From positions 26,007,545 through 26,071,544 of the forward strand of contig NC_133108.1 of assembly GCF_022965805.1 (NCBI RefSeq): DNA of 64,000 nucleotides. The letters run 5' to 3'. A model generated the notes under the pieces. The model was not told where the DNA came from. It did not search any database and saw only the letters and a list, made by a program, of their open reading frames with translations. The first letter of the stretch is position 1, and each line of letters opens with the position of its first letter. This DNA is from Primulina eburnea (taxonomy: Eukaryota > Streptophyta > Magnoliopsida > Lamiales > Gesneriaceae). The position numbers and the translations under genes were made by a program. Below are positions 1 through 9,917 of the stretch, piece after piece.

Positions 1-899
1 TCGAAGACATGTAAATATTGGAAGCTTATGTAATAGTTGCATTTGCATCCCGTGCATTTCCCTAGGATTGGACCTAGGCCCGTGTTTAGCTCACACGGTC
101 CGTTAGTATTGGGGCGATTGATCATCCTTGTATTGTTTACTGTTTATAATATATGCATGATATGTTATAAATAATGAGTATGTGCGTTATTATTATGATA
201 ATAACAAAGTTGCATGAATCCGGCAAACATACGATCAAACATGGCGAGCTTTTAAAATAAAATTAATGATGAGACCTTTCAAAATTAAAAACCCTCATTT
301 TGAATAAGATTCAAAATTAATATCAAGCCCGAAAAGGGGAATTATAAATTTGTTTATAATTTCCTTGTCTTCCATCGACAATGGGTGCATGATGAACGCT
401 ACCCGTACTCGGGGCTCGGCTCATATTATTGGGGGGGCCCTGGGTGCCGGAAAGCTGTGACATCCATTGACATAGTGATGTGAACTACGTGGAACTCCCA
501 TGATTTCGGCTCATATTATTGAGGGAACTCATGGCGACCGTCCATTAAGGTTCAACATCGATGGGTAAGGCTTGACACGTGAAGATGAACGACGTCATAT
601 TATTGGGTCCTAATCAAACGTGAGACAAAAGTTTACGTTAAGGGTTGCATTGTGATGCAATTGGGAAACTACCTTTTAGGAATTGTGATTGGCTGTATAA
701 TCGGGATCATAATTCGCTAATTGGACCTTACGTACCTACTGAGGAAAGGAGTTTCCCGTTTTCACTAGAGGGTAGTGAAAGATGTCAAAACAGTGGGAGT
801 AAATATTTATGAAGTAAAAGTCCATACTTTATATCTTACCAAATATATTAAATAGTCATCAACATTTATCTGTTTTACTTTTCAGTACAAATTTTGACA
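1..899 (+). other. Copia untranslated leader
   Basis: No credible coding sequence. This is the stretch between the unseen 5' LTR and the gag start at 900. A short phrase, GGCTCATATTATTG or close to it, recurs near 417, 507 and 593. It could be a packaging or structural signal, but this is inference. Confidence 0.6.
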
Positions 900-1760
900 A
901 TGTCTTCGATTCGCAATCCGATATCTGCAATACTCGACAAACACATGTTAACCGGACCTAATTACCTCACTTGGCTAAGAAACCTAAAAATAGTCTTGAA
1001 TTCGGAAAGGGTAGCATATACACTGACTGAGTCGCCCCCTGTTGAGGCTCCGACTGACTGCAATCCTGAGGAATTGCAGGCTTACAAGGAATGGTGTGAC
1101 CATGACTTGATAGCCAGGTGTTATATGCTGACTTCTATGAACGATGAGCTACAGAGGCGTTTTGAGGGTGCAAAGAGTGCTGCTGACATTCATTTGCATC
1201 TCAAAGAGCTCTTTGGAGAGCAAACGCGTCCTCTTAGGCATGCTACCGTCAAGGAGCTGATCACTTTGCGCATGCGAGAGGGGACCTCGGTCCATGAGCA
1301 TGGCCTAAAGGTGATCGGGCTCGTGGACAAGCTCGTTGGCATGGATCTGATCTTGCCTTCGGAGTTGACCACCGACGTGTCGCTGTTATCACTGCCTAGC
1401 TCATTTGATCCTTTTGTGGTGAACTTCAACATGAACAAGATGGAACCGACCCTTGAGGAGTTGGTGAACATGCTTGTCACGTTTGAATCCACCATCAAGA
1501 AAGAGAAGTTGGTTCTTTATGTGGGTTCTTCATCTGGTACGAAGATTGATCCACATGGGAAGGGAAAGAAGAGTTCTTTCCAACGTCCCGAGAAGAACGT
1601 GCCCTTGTTGAGGCAATCTCCGAACCCTGTTGAGGCAGCCAGACCAGTTAAGGCTGACAAGACTAATGATGTATGTCATCACTGCAAGAAGCCTGGACAT
1701 TGGAGGCGTAATTGCAAAGAATATCTTGCCCAGAAGTGTTCTAGAAACGGTATGTTCTAA
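900..1760 (+). CDS. gag: Copia Gag (capsid/nucleocapsid)
   Basis: Structural protein that would coat the element RNA in cytoplasmic particles. The frame is open for 286 codons from ATG at 900; an upstream in-frame TTG at 894 is not a likely start. The N-terminal half has the Copia Gag signature: LTGPNYLTWLRNLKIVL near residues 18-34, a tryptophan-containing helix, then LKELFGEQ and later LTTDVSLLSLPSSFDPFVVNF-type residues. Near the C terminus is one CCHC zinc knuckle, CHHCKKPGHWRRNC (CX2CX4HX4C), about residues 261-274. The frame stops soon after the knuckle, whereas the family normally runs on into protease, so Gag is cut off from Pol by mutation. Confidence 0.85.
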   Translation: MSSIRNPISAILDKHMLTGPNYLTWLRNLKIVLNSERVAYTLTESPPVEAPTDCNPEELQAYKEWCDHDLIARCYMLTSMNDELQRRFEGAKSAADIHLHLKELFGEQTRPLRHATVKELITLRMREGTSVHEHGLKVIGLVDKLVGMDLILPSELTTDVSLLSLPSSFDPFVVNFNMNKMEPTLEELVNMLVTFESTIKKEKLVLYVGSSSGTKIDPHGKGKKSSFQRPEKNVPLLRQSPNPVEAARPVKADKTNDVCHHCKKPGHWRRNCKEYLAQKCSRNGMF

Positions 1761-1799
1761 ATTTAAGTAAACATTTTAATTAACTCTACTTCTTGGGTA

Positions 1800-2400
1800 T
1801 TAGATACCGGTTGTGACTCACATCTCTGTAATGGGTTACAGGTGATGGGAAGAAGTAGGAAGCTTAAGGAAGGTGTGACCTTCTTAAGGATGGGCAATGG
1901 AGCAAGAGTTGCTGCCAAGGCTATTAAGGATGTTTACTTATTGTTGAACAATGACTTTAAGTTAATTTTAAGAGATGTTTTGTTTGTACCTGTTTGGTGT
2001 AAAACATTGCTTCCATTTCTATTGTGATAAAAATGGATATTCTTGTTTATTTAGCAAAGGTGTTTGCAACATTTACAAGAATGAATGTTTAATTGGTACT
2101 TGAGAACTTGAAAAACGATCTCTATAACTTAAAAGTAAAAGATATTCTACTAAATGTCCATTCAAAGGCAGATACCATATGAGATATGGATGGGTAAGCC
2201 TCCCAAATATTCTTATCTTAGAATATGGGGAGCCCTGCTTATGTGAAGGAGGTAGTGGGAGATAAATTGGATTGTTGATCCATTTTATGTTACTTTGTGG
2301 GATATCCAAGGAATTAAGTTGGATATCATTTCTATCATCCCCAAGAAACAAAAGTGTTTGTTTCTAGGAATGCAACCTTTTTGGAGAAGGATTTTCTATT
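1800..2400 (+). pseudogene. Copia protease and integrase scar
   Basis: From about 1802 the translation reads LDTGCDSHLCN, the retropepsin active-site motif DTG followed by the Copia-type His, and the protease-like frame runs to about 2014. A pre-integrase piece (GYSCLFSKGVCNIYKNECLIGT) follows near 2033-2100. At about 2187 the sequence jumps to the distal end of integrase (GKPPKYSYLRIWG, then AYVKEVVGDKLD near 2240). The zinc-binding and DDE catalytic parts of integrase are therefore deleted, and stops interrupt the rest. Homology is judged by eye. Confidence 0.75.
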
Positions 2401-3600
2401 GGATAGAAAAGGGAGATGATAGAACTCGAAGAGGTTCGAGAGAAACCCACAATTGAAGAACCCACACCCGAAGAGCCAAGTGAGGAGATACAAGCTCCTA
2501 AAAGATTCGAGAAAGTCTCGAGACCACCTATGAGGTATGGTCAGCTTCTTGAAGAGGGCCATGATGAGCCTAACCATGGATGTGATCCAAGGACCTTCAA
2601 GGAAGCGTTATCTGATGCCGATTCATCCAAATGGCTTGAAGCTATGGAATCTGAGTTGAATTCCATGCATACGAACCAAGTGTGGGATCTTATAGATTCA
2701 CCTGAGGGAACGGTTCCCATAGGGACTTGGGGCGGATGGGAAGGTATTGACTTTCGAGGCGCGATTGGTGGCAAAAGGATATACTCAAATACAAGGAGTT
2801 GACTTTGAGGAAACCTTTTCCCCAGTCGCAATGTTCAAGTCCATAAGGATTTTGCTAGCCATAGCTGCATGGTATGACTATGAGATATGGCAGATGGATG
2901 TTAAGACAGTCTTTCTTAATGGGGATTTTAAGAAAGTGATTTACATGTCTCAACCTAAAGGGTTTACATCTATCGGAAGTGAGCATATGGTATGTAAACT
3001 TCAGAGATCTATTTATGATCTAAAGCAGACATCAAGGAGTTGGAACCTTAGATTCGATAGTACAATCAAAGAGTTTGATTTACTAAGAATCATGAGGGAC
3101 CCTATGTGTATAAGAAGGTCAGTGGGAGTGTTGTGACATTCCTGGTGTTATATGTTGATAACATTCTACTCATTGGGAATGATGTGGGAATGTTGCAATC
3201 AACTAAGATATGGTTAACGAGTAAGTTCTCGATGCAGGACTTGGGTGAAGCATCTTTTGTATTGGGATACAGATCTATTGAGATAGATCGAAAAGATGGC
3301 TTGGTCTCACCCAGTCCACATACATGATACCATCGTGAAGCGGTTCTCGATGGATGCGTCCTTGAGAGGACATCTACCAATGTGTCATGGCGTGTCCCTA
3401 TCCAAGTCTGTCTCCTGAGACTGATGCAGAGATAGTGACGATGACACGCATTCCGTATGCTTCGGCAATTGGTAACATCATGTATGGGATGATATCTACA
3501 CGTCCTGACGTGACGTTTTCACTATGTGCAGTGAAAAGATATCAATAGAACCCCGGTCTTCCACAACTAGAAAGCTGTGAAAGACATCCTCAAGTAGTTG
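2401..3600 (+). pseudogene. Copia reverse transcriptase, broken
   Basis: The linker ahead of RT is clear (MIELEEVREKPTIEEP from 2416, then RTFKEALSDADSSKWLEAMESEL near 2593-2660). RT follows with LVAKGYTQIQGVDFEETFSPVAMFKSIRILLAIAA near 2760-2860 and QMDVKTVFLNGD near 2890. The frame changes between about 2740 and 2750 and again near 3090-3110. The polymerase motif normally YVDD reads YVDN (near 3150-3161), losing a catalytic Asp. Further damage follows 3327. No active polymerase can come from this copy. Confidence 0.85.
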
Positions 3601-4136
3601 AGAAGGACCAATAAATTGTTCTTGGTCTATGGGGTGGAGAACAGAAATTGGAAGGCTATACCGACTCTAGCTTCCAAAGCGATATCGATGACTCGAAGTC
3701 AACCTCTGGTTTTGTATTCATGCTCTATGGTGCTGCTGTCTCTTGGAAGAGTTCCAAGCAAGACAATACTGCGGATTCCAGCACAGAGGCCGAATACATT
3801 GCTGCATCGGATGCAGCAAGGGAGGCTGTTTGGATAAGGAATTTCGTCCAAGAGTTGGGCGTCATTCCTAATGGAGTTGCTCTTTCCCGGTGTTGTGTGA
3901 CAACACGGGAGCTTTAGCTCAAGCAAAGGAGCCAAGGTCTCATCAGAAATCCAAACTAGTATTGAGAAAGTACCACATCCTCGTAGAGATTGTGGAAAGT
4001 GGAAGAAGTGTCTATTGACAAAGTCGGCTCCGCAGATTATGTTGTTGATCCACTAATTAGGCCTTTACCTGGACCATTATTCGACAAGCATCGCGAATCA
4101 ATGGGTTTTAAGCATATGGGTAGTTGGCTCTAGTGC
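3601..4136 (+). pseudogene. Copia RNase H remnant
   Basis: The stretch 3648-3860 reads [60 protein letters not shown], with the family Asp (YTDS) and Glu (TEAEY) of Copia RNase H. After about 3900 the frame shifts; the C-terminal HQKSK and KYHI motifs are still readable near 3940-3980. The decayed tail runs to the purine tract. Confidence 0.85.
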
Positions 4137-4147
4137 AAGTGGGAGAT
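4137..4147 (+). other. Copia polypurine tract
   Basis: AAGTGGGAGAT lies directly before the LTR start TGTTAGAG, the usual site of plus-strand DNA priming. Confidence 0.8.
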
Positions 4148-5253
4148 TGTTAGAGTAGGTGCCCGTCGAGCCAAGTGTTGGCCGAGTGTTCACAATGAAA
4201 CTCTATGTATAAGCAATCTTTATTTTAATAATATTTGAAATTATTATTTTGGCAAATCTTTATCTGTATACCCATGCTAGCTGCATAGATAAAGCCCTTG
4301 AATATACAAATAGTAGAAAGAATATGAGATGCTCATATGATGAGTATCATGAAACTCATATTTGTAATACTGTATATTCTAAACGGTTCCTAGTCAATTC
4401 AGCCGCCACTAAGAAGGATATAGGCCGCTCGAGTTAGAGACTAGTATCTGCGATGTGAGTACCATGTTTCATTGGTAGGGGACATTGTGATGTCCGAACA
4501 TGCAGATAAGTGCTCCTGGTAGAGTGCACTGAACAACCCTCCATAAAAGGACTTTCCAAGTGGTTCTCACTTATCGAGTGGAAAAGTCCTGGTTTATGGT
4601 TGTACAGAATTAGTCCTTATGACCCGGGACAACATTGAGACTCTATGTGCTAGAATTACACTTTGACTTGTTTACCGACTCTCATGGGGTCATCAGGTGG
4701 CAAGGTTGGGTGTTCTGTCGAAACACATAGGAGTCGATGCATTGTAGTCGGGGATTCACCGCTTACCTTCGGGTATGGATATCCTATGTGTTATCATGTG
4801 TATGTAGATCGAAATCTCTGGCCAGAGTATGGTTGTAATTATGAAAGGTGTTTCATAGATTACACCATCGATGCAACTACGACATGACACATAGTATCGA
4901 TTCATTGACAACTCTCGATAAACCAATGGTTGTCGAATCGATCGGGATATATGAGTTGAAGGGACCGTACTGTACGCTAACCATAATTGAATGGTTCTTG
5001 CAGGCACTATCATGTGATACCTAGGGAATCACGTAAGCGATGCTGCTAGGCGTTTAACGTGATTGGTTGGGTACTATCAGACTTGAGTTCTGACGTTCTT
5101 ACTATCAAGGAGTTGATAAGTAAGAATGGAGCAATTGGGGTATGCTCGAATAAGGACATGTTTAGTCCGAATCACATGGAGATGTGAACCCACGGCTAGT
5201 TGTATCAATGAACCATTGAGGGCCACACAAGTACTAGCTTTGTAAATCCCGAT

Positions 5254-5421
5254 GAGAAGTAAAAAATAGTTCAATGTGTTGAACGGCTTATAAAGGAGTT
5301 TATAAGCGTAAGGAAAATTAGAAGTATGACTTCTATAAAGGAGAAAATAGTTCAAAGTGTTGAACGGCTTATAAATGTGTTTATAAGTGTAAAGAAAAAT
5401 AGAAGTATGACTTCTATGAGA
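5254..5421 (+). repeat. Tandem duplication (about 81-87 bp x 2) in Copia LTR
   Basis: Two head-to-tail, slightly diverged copies (5254-5340 and 5341-5421) share GTTGAACGGCTTATAAA and AGAAGTATGACTTCTAT. Confidence 0.85.
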
Positions 5422-5523
5422 GAAATGTAAATTTTGATTTATGGAAGTGTTCCTAAATTAAAATTTGGCCAAGTGACTAATGTTTTTGAAAATTGTGATT
5501 TTCATAAACATTATTATGGACTA

Positions 5524-5641
5524 AATTAAATTAATTCAAGTGTTGAATTAATTAAACACTAGTGGGCCTAGTAGAGCCCAAATAATTAAATTAATTCAAG
5601 TGTTGGATTAATTAAATAATATTGAGTCTAGTAGAGCTCAA
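5524..5641 (+). repeat. Tandem duplication (about 59 bp x 2) in Copia LTR
   Basis: Two adjacent copies share ATTAAATTAATTCAAGTGTTG and a CTAGTAGAGC block. They occupy about 5524-5581 and 5583-5641. Confidence 0.8.
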
Positions 5642-6299
5642 TTAAAATAATTATTTAACTAGTGGGACTTGAGTAAATTCAAGTAATATTTAATTTGTCT
5701 CAAATATGTTTGAGATAATTAAATTTAGTCTATGGTTTTTTATTTGATAGAAAACTATATTATATGAATGCATGGGAGGTGAAGAGTTGGGGAATACTTT
5801 TGAATAAAATATTGGTTGGCATGCAACTTTTTGTATCAACTTTTTGCAACCCCAAGACTTGATTCTCCTCCCTCATTCACAACCTCCTTGGCCGAAACTT
5901 CTCTCATTTTTTCTCTCCCATTTTTCTCTCCTTTTGTTCTTCAATTTGTTGAGGAAATCTTGCACTTCTCTTTGAAAAATCCTCATATTTTTCTAGTGCA
6001 AAATATGAGGGGATCTACCTAGTTGGTGGTGGGCTTAATAGTTGAGCAAGGAGTGCTCATTGGAAAGCTTGAAGATAGTTTCTACCTTTCAAGAGCTTTG
6101 TTGTTTGACAACAAAGTTGGAGCCATAATCAATCTCTTGAGATTGATAGGTATATTTCTTTAAAACACCCTATGTATGACATTTTTGTGTTTTATTGTAT
6201 TTGTTGCACAAGATTTAGGGGTGGCCGAAATTTTTTTATGAAAAATAAAATTTTTGAGCTTCCGTTGCGCTTCCGGTCACCGTAACCGATCCGCTTTCA

Positions 6300-7004
6300 C
6301 TTCTCGTCTTGCTCGGCCAACAACGCCTTGGACACGATCTCCTTGAAAGTCACGGCCTTGGACATGTTGATATCTCTCCTGATCTCTGCTCGAAGGCCTC
6401 GAATGAAGTGAGCACCTTTGTCTTTGTCGTTAGAAGCAATATACGGAGCAAATAGACAACCATCTTCGAACTTGAGAATGTACTCATCAACGTTCATGCT
6501 CCCCTGTCGAAGCTCCAGAAACTCTGTCACCTTCCTAGCTCGAAGTGCGTCGGGAAAGTACTTGTCATAGAACAAATCAGTGAACTCTGACCACTTCAAA
6601 GCTGAAACATCGACTCCAACTTTGGTCGCATTCCACCAAATGCGAGCAGCTTTGACCAACATGAATACTGCACAGCTGATCCTGTCTTTGTCTTCGTACT
6701 GGAGATGATCGAAGATAGCTTCAAGAGCTTTGATCCACGCTACAGCAACTAACGGATCAGTGCTCCTTACATACTCTGGCGGATCCATCCTCTTAAAAGC
6801 AGAAAAGACGGCATCAGTGCCAACTGCCTGAGCTACTTGGCCTCTCACTTGGCCTCTACCCTGACTTGATCCTTGCAATCGAAGCAGCTGCTGAATCTGC
6901 TCGCTATGGACTTTGGCCTGCTCTTTAAGCAACTTGCCGAACTCGTCGACAACTCTCGAGGAAGAACTATCCTCACCCTCTACAGCTTTTCTCTAAGGAG
7001 GCAT
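6300..7004 (-). pseudogene. Element A gag, N-terminal part, early stop
   Basis: Same family as the Gag of C and E: the Gag domain from [24 protein letters not shown] to [16 protein letters not shown] is nearly colinear. The start codon is at 7002-7004, but codon 4 is TAG where C and E have AAG (MPP-stop instead of MPPKRKA), so normal initiation gives a tripeptide. It is then open from ATG at 6932 to 6300, where Copia cuts in. The zinc knuckle and pol are not in the window. The defect may be old. Confidence 0.85.
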
Positions 7005-7120
7005 ACTCTACAATGTGCTCACAAAAGACATATCAATAAATAACAATGGATAGATGCAAAGAAAACATACCCGGACAGTTGAAAGTTGACGAAGTCATAT
7101 GCATTGGTCCGAAGAACGGT

Positions 7121-7132
7121 GCTCTGATACCA
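7121..7132 (-). other. Element A primer-binding site
   Basis: Minus-strand TGGTATCAGAGC, complementary to the 3' end of plant initiator-Met tRNA, five bases inside the LTR edge at 7138. Confidence 0.9.
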
Positions 7133-7137
7133 ATAAA

Positions 7138-8426
7138 TGTGACACCTTGACCCGTTACAATTAAAATACAGCGGAATTTAAAATTTTCTTACAAATGGAA
7201 GGAGTTTCAAAATACATTTCCAAATATCATCAAAAGTATCAACATGATCAACTAAATGATACATCAAAATAAAAAACATCATTTTAATGATCATGTACAA
7301 AATATTGTTTGCAAAACAAACTACTTCCTTCCAATCTTCGTATGCATATGACCCCAATCCACAGTCAACGTCCTGGCCCATTGCTCTTATCTGCATCACA
7401 TGAAAATAACTGAAATGAGTATAAAACTCAGCAAGTGGAACTCTTACATAACAATGAACATATCATACTCTGTAAAACATAGCTTTGAAATCAATAAATA
7501 CCATCAACTCTGAAACATGAATATCATAGCAATAGCAATAAAAATGAGTTGGTATTTCTCTTTACTCTGGTTGGATTGATATCAATAGTAACTCTGTCTG
7601 TGGTGCTCGTATCCCAATCGATATAAACCGATAACTCTGAGGGATATAAGCCTATGGTCGTTGATCAACTAATTGCATGCAATCTCTGACTATATATCTA
7701 TCAATCCAATAAAACATTTGAAACTCTCTCTTGGTATTTAATCAATCACTTTGAAGTCTATACTCTTTGTATTCCCTTTTTAAAACAATTGAGACATACA
7801 ATGTCTCCAATATATATACAATTGAATCAATACATAGTGATGAAGCCAATGAAGGGAATAACACAATAAAACCTTTGAAACACAATACATATACTATCAT
7901 GTGAGCACAAGGGATGAAATTCCACTTACAAACCACAATAACACCTTGAATCTAACTCTTGGTACACCACCTACAACAATAATCCATAAATAACACCAAC
8001 ATCAACTCAATATCCAAGAATCCAAGTCAAATAATCCATTAAACCAACAAATACATCAAACCCATAACATCTCTTCTCCAAAACCAAGAGATAACACAAC
8101 CAAAAGCTTACCTTAGCTTCCTAGCACCAAGGAGAACTTCAATCTCTACTCGAAAATCCAACTAGAAGCTTGGATTGAAGATAGGAAATGAAAGAAATGG
8201 AGGAAAACCCTTGGTTCTAGAGAGAAAAGCGAGATTGAGAGGAAAGGGAAAGGTGAAAATGAAGTCAACTCATCCAAAAAGGTACTAAATATCTCGCCCA
8301 TACCTCAATAATGCATGACCGCGGGTGCGCTCAAACAAGCACCACGGGTGCGCCATGCTCACGGCAAAACCACCAAATTCTGAAACACTACGACCGCGGG
8401 TGCGGCGCTGCACACAACGCGGGTGC
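7138..8426 (-). repeat. Element A 5' LTR, first segment
   Basis: Plus-strand edge is TGTGACACC, as in C and E. The segment is colinear with the C LTR but visibly diverged. It ends at 8426 within GC-rich dyad motifs, where B inserted and duplicated GGTGC; the LTR continues at 24326. Joined length is about 1624 bp. Contains the hairpin TGAGT-N5-ACTCA (7416-7430). Confidence 0.9.
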
Positions 8427-8525
8427 TGTAAGGCTCGAGAATTATCCGTGTCATCGATGTGAGGGTTGAAGAGGATTATGCATGACATGGAAAATGTGAG
8501 TTTGAGTAAGCATGGCCGAGACAAG

Positions 8526-8752
8526 ACCGCACCTGCGGTATTAACATCACCGCACCCGCGGTGTAAAGATAGAAAAAAATGAGTTTTGTGCGAACAGACA
8601 CCGCACCCGCGGTGATAGCGTGACCGCCCCCGCGTTGTGAGACCGCACCCGCGGTTATGTAAGGACCGCACCCGCGGTCATAGTGTTGCAATTTTTGGTG
8701 AATTCGCCGTGAGCATAGCGCACCCGCGCTCTTGAGACACCGCACCCGCGGT
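8526..8752 (+). promoter_or_regulatory. U3 dyad array, element B
   Basis: Eight copies of a 14-bp motif, ACCGC-ACCC-GCGGT or variants, at irregular 20-50 bp spacing. Each has 5-bp inverted arms around an ACCC spacer. The seventh (8717-8730) is AGCGC-ACCC-GCGCT, with both arms changed and symmetry kept. The array ends about 50 bp before the TATA box. Function as a transcription-factor or silencing target is inference. Confidence 0.75.
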
Positions 8753-8803
8753 CTGCATGCGAGATTGCCACCTTTGAATTTCGTATTGACACATGGCATG
8801 TGA

Positions 8804-8810
8804 TATATAA
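8804..8810 (+). promoter_or_regulatory. Element B TATA box
   Basis: TATATAA follows the dyad array and precedes the likely transcript start by about 30 bp. The same arrangement is seen in F and D'. Confidence 0.65.
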
Positions 8811-9561
8811 ACCTTGGCATGACATCTCATTCTTCAGATTTCAGAACTTAGAACCGAGAGAGGATTTGGGAGAAGCCTTCATTCTTTTGATCTTTGCACT
8901 TGAGATTTTGCTATTTCCGGTTATCCGATTTTAATTCTGAGGTAAGATTTGTGTTCCTTGCATTGACGGCTACAAAGTGACGTAAGTTTGATATAATTCC
9001 AGCCTATCTCGAAATATAGATGTTGGAGAAATTGTAGTATGTTAATTAGATTGTGTTCTTGAGGTATTGAGCATGGTATATGCGTAACCGCATCAAGAAA
9101 CGGATGTTATTGGCTACGATTGTTAGTTTCCAGCATGTATTACGTTAAAATGGTACAGATTTCAGCTTATGTATTGAGGTTGATGAGTTTATGAGTTGAT
9201 TATGATTGAGCATGTTATGGTGGAGTTACCGGTATCGAAGAACTACGTCGTTACGCCGTCGAATTAATTTGAAACCGATGTTAGCTTTGTATATTGATTT
9301 GTTTGAGATGTATATGATTGAAGTGCACATTGTTTATGCCATTTCAGATTTGTATTGGCTATTGTGAACTCTAGACTTCGACCGACGATTCGACAAGAAA
9401 GGTATAATTCATGTGGTCACGGGATTGCACAACTCGATTCAGATTTGATACGAGTTTCCCTAAATCACATACTAGATTGTTATTACATTGATTATGTAAT
9501 GCCTTGTTTATTGATTTATATTCGAGTCCTGAGATAGGAGAGATTGGCAGACTTGCCAAAA

Positions 9562-9697
9562 CTAGACGTTTCGGTGTATCGACGCATAGGAGCAGATTTG
9601 CTATATGTGTAGACTCTCGATACAGAGTTGACCGAAGTCTAGGAATAAGACGTACCGTTGCCCCGAGTGGTTGGGTAGGTGACAGACCGTCTTATTC
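9562..9697 (+). other. Paired RNA stem-loops in element B leader
   Basis: Stem 1 pairs 9562-9574 with 9632-9642 (CTAGAC..TTCGG with CCGAAGTCTAG, small bulge). Stem 2 pairs GAATAAGACG (9643-9652) with CGTCTTATTC (9688-9697). Both recur at equivalent places in D (28999-29140), D' (32405-32545) and, inverted, F (41769-41904), although the surrounding sequence differs. Confidence 0.6.
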
Positions 9698-9854
9698 ACA
9701 CCGGGATCCCTAGATTAGAAAAGAGTCAAGTCAAGATTTGAATGTTGAATACAGATTTGTATTCATCTACATGTTTAGATTTTATTCATGTTACTTGATT
9801 TATGCTATGCATTTGTACATGATTTATGACATTGCATGCATCCATGTTTTATAC

Positions 9855-9917
9855 TGGGATATGTTCTCACCGGAGTTATCCGGCTGTTGTCGTGTCTGTA
9901 TGTGTGCATGGCAACAG
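9855..9917 (+). other. Conserved short hairpins near element B U5
   Basis: Three small stems in a row: TGGGA-N5-TCTCA (9855-9869), CCGGA-GTTA-TCCGG just after, and CTGTTGTC (9884-9891) with GGCAACAG (9910-9917), pairing over 8 bp with one wobble. Equivalents in other families carry compensating changes. Confidence 0.6.

Larger units (their letters stand above)
1..6299 (+). mobile_element. Ty1/copia LTR retrotransposon, degenerate, 5' end outside window
   Basis: The order leader, Gag, protease remnant, integrase scar, reverse transcriptase, RNase H, purine tract, 3' LTR is that of Ty1/copia. The 5' LTR and primer-binding site lie upstream of base 1. The 3' LTR ends in CA at 6299, and from 6300 the minus-strand gag of element A resumes in the middle of a conserved stretch, so this Copia is inserted in A gag. 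The expected 5-bp target duplicate (CTTCT, 6300-6304) should lie left of the unseen 5' LTR. The coding part is only about 3.2 kb because the integrase core is missing, and several frames are broken, so the copy cannot move on its own. I do not assign a Copia clade. Confidence 0.9.
4148..6299 (+). repeat. Copia 3' LTR (2152 bp)
   Basis: Begins TGTTAGAG after the polypurine tract and ends TTTCA at 6299, where A gag resumes. AT-rich with no convincing coding sequence; a 68-codon frame at 5816-6022 is low complexity. It holds two internal tandem duplications, listed separately. The right boundary is supported by continuity of A gag, but the partner LTR is not in the window. Confidence 0.85.
6300..8426 (-). 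mobile_element. Element A (chromovirus, C/E family relative), left part in window
   Basis: Minus-strand gypsy element. Reading leftwards from its 5' LTR: the LTR (7138-8426, continued at 24321-24660), PBS (7121-7132) and the N-terminal part of gag (to 6300), where Copia interrupts. The remainder lies beyond the left edge of the window. B splits its LTR after 8426. Its right end at 24660 abuts gag of element D, so A is inserted in D. The matching target copy (GTACG, 24661-24665) should occur at the unseen far end. Confidence 0.85.

Noticed and set aside
5816..6022. Small 68-aa protein in the Copia LTR
   Set aside because: Pyrimidine-rich low-complexity stretch within an LTR, with no recognisable domain.
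6300..7004. A as a truncated fragment joined to Copia by deletion
   Set aside because: Copia ends in a proper LTR terminus (CA) and A gag resumes without loss, so nested insertion explains it better. The far side is outside the window, so this is not proven.
8526..8752. CRISPR-like array
   Set aside because: Repeats are only 14 bp, spacers are irregular and shared between copies of the LTR, and the context is a plant retrotransposon.
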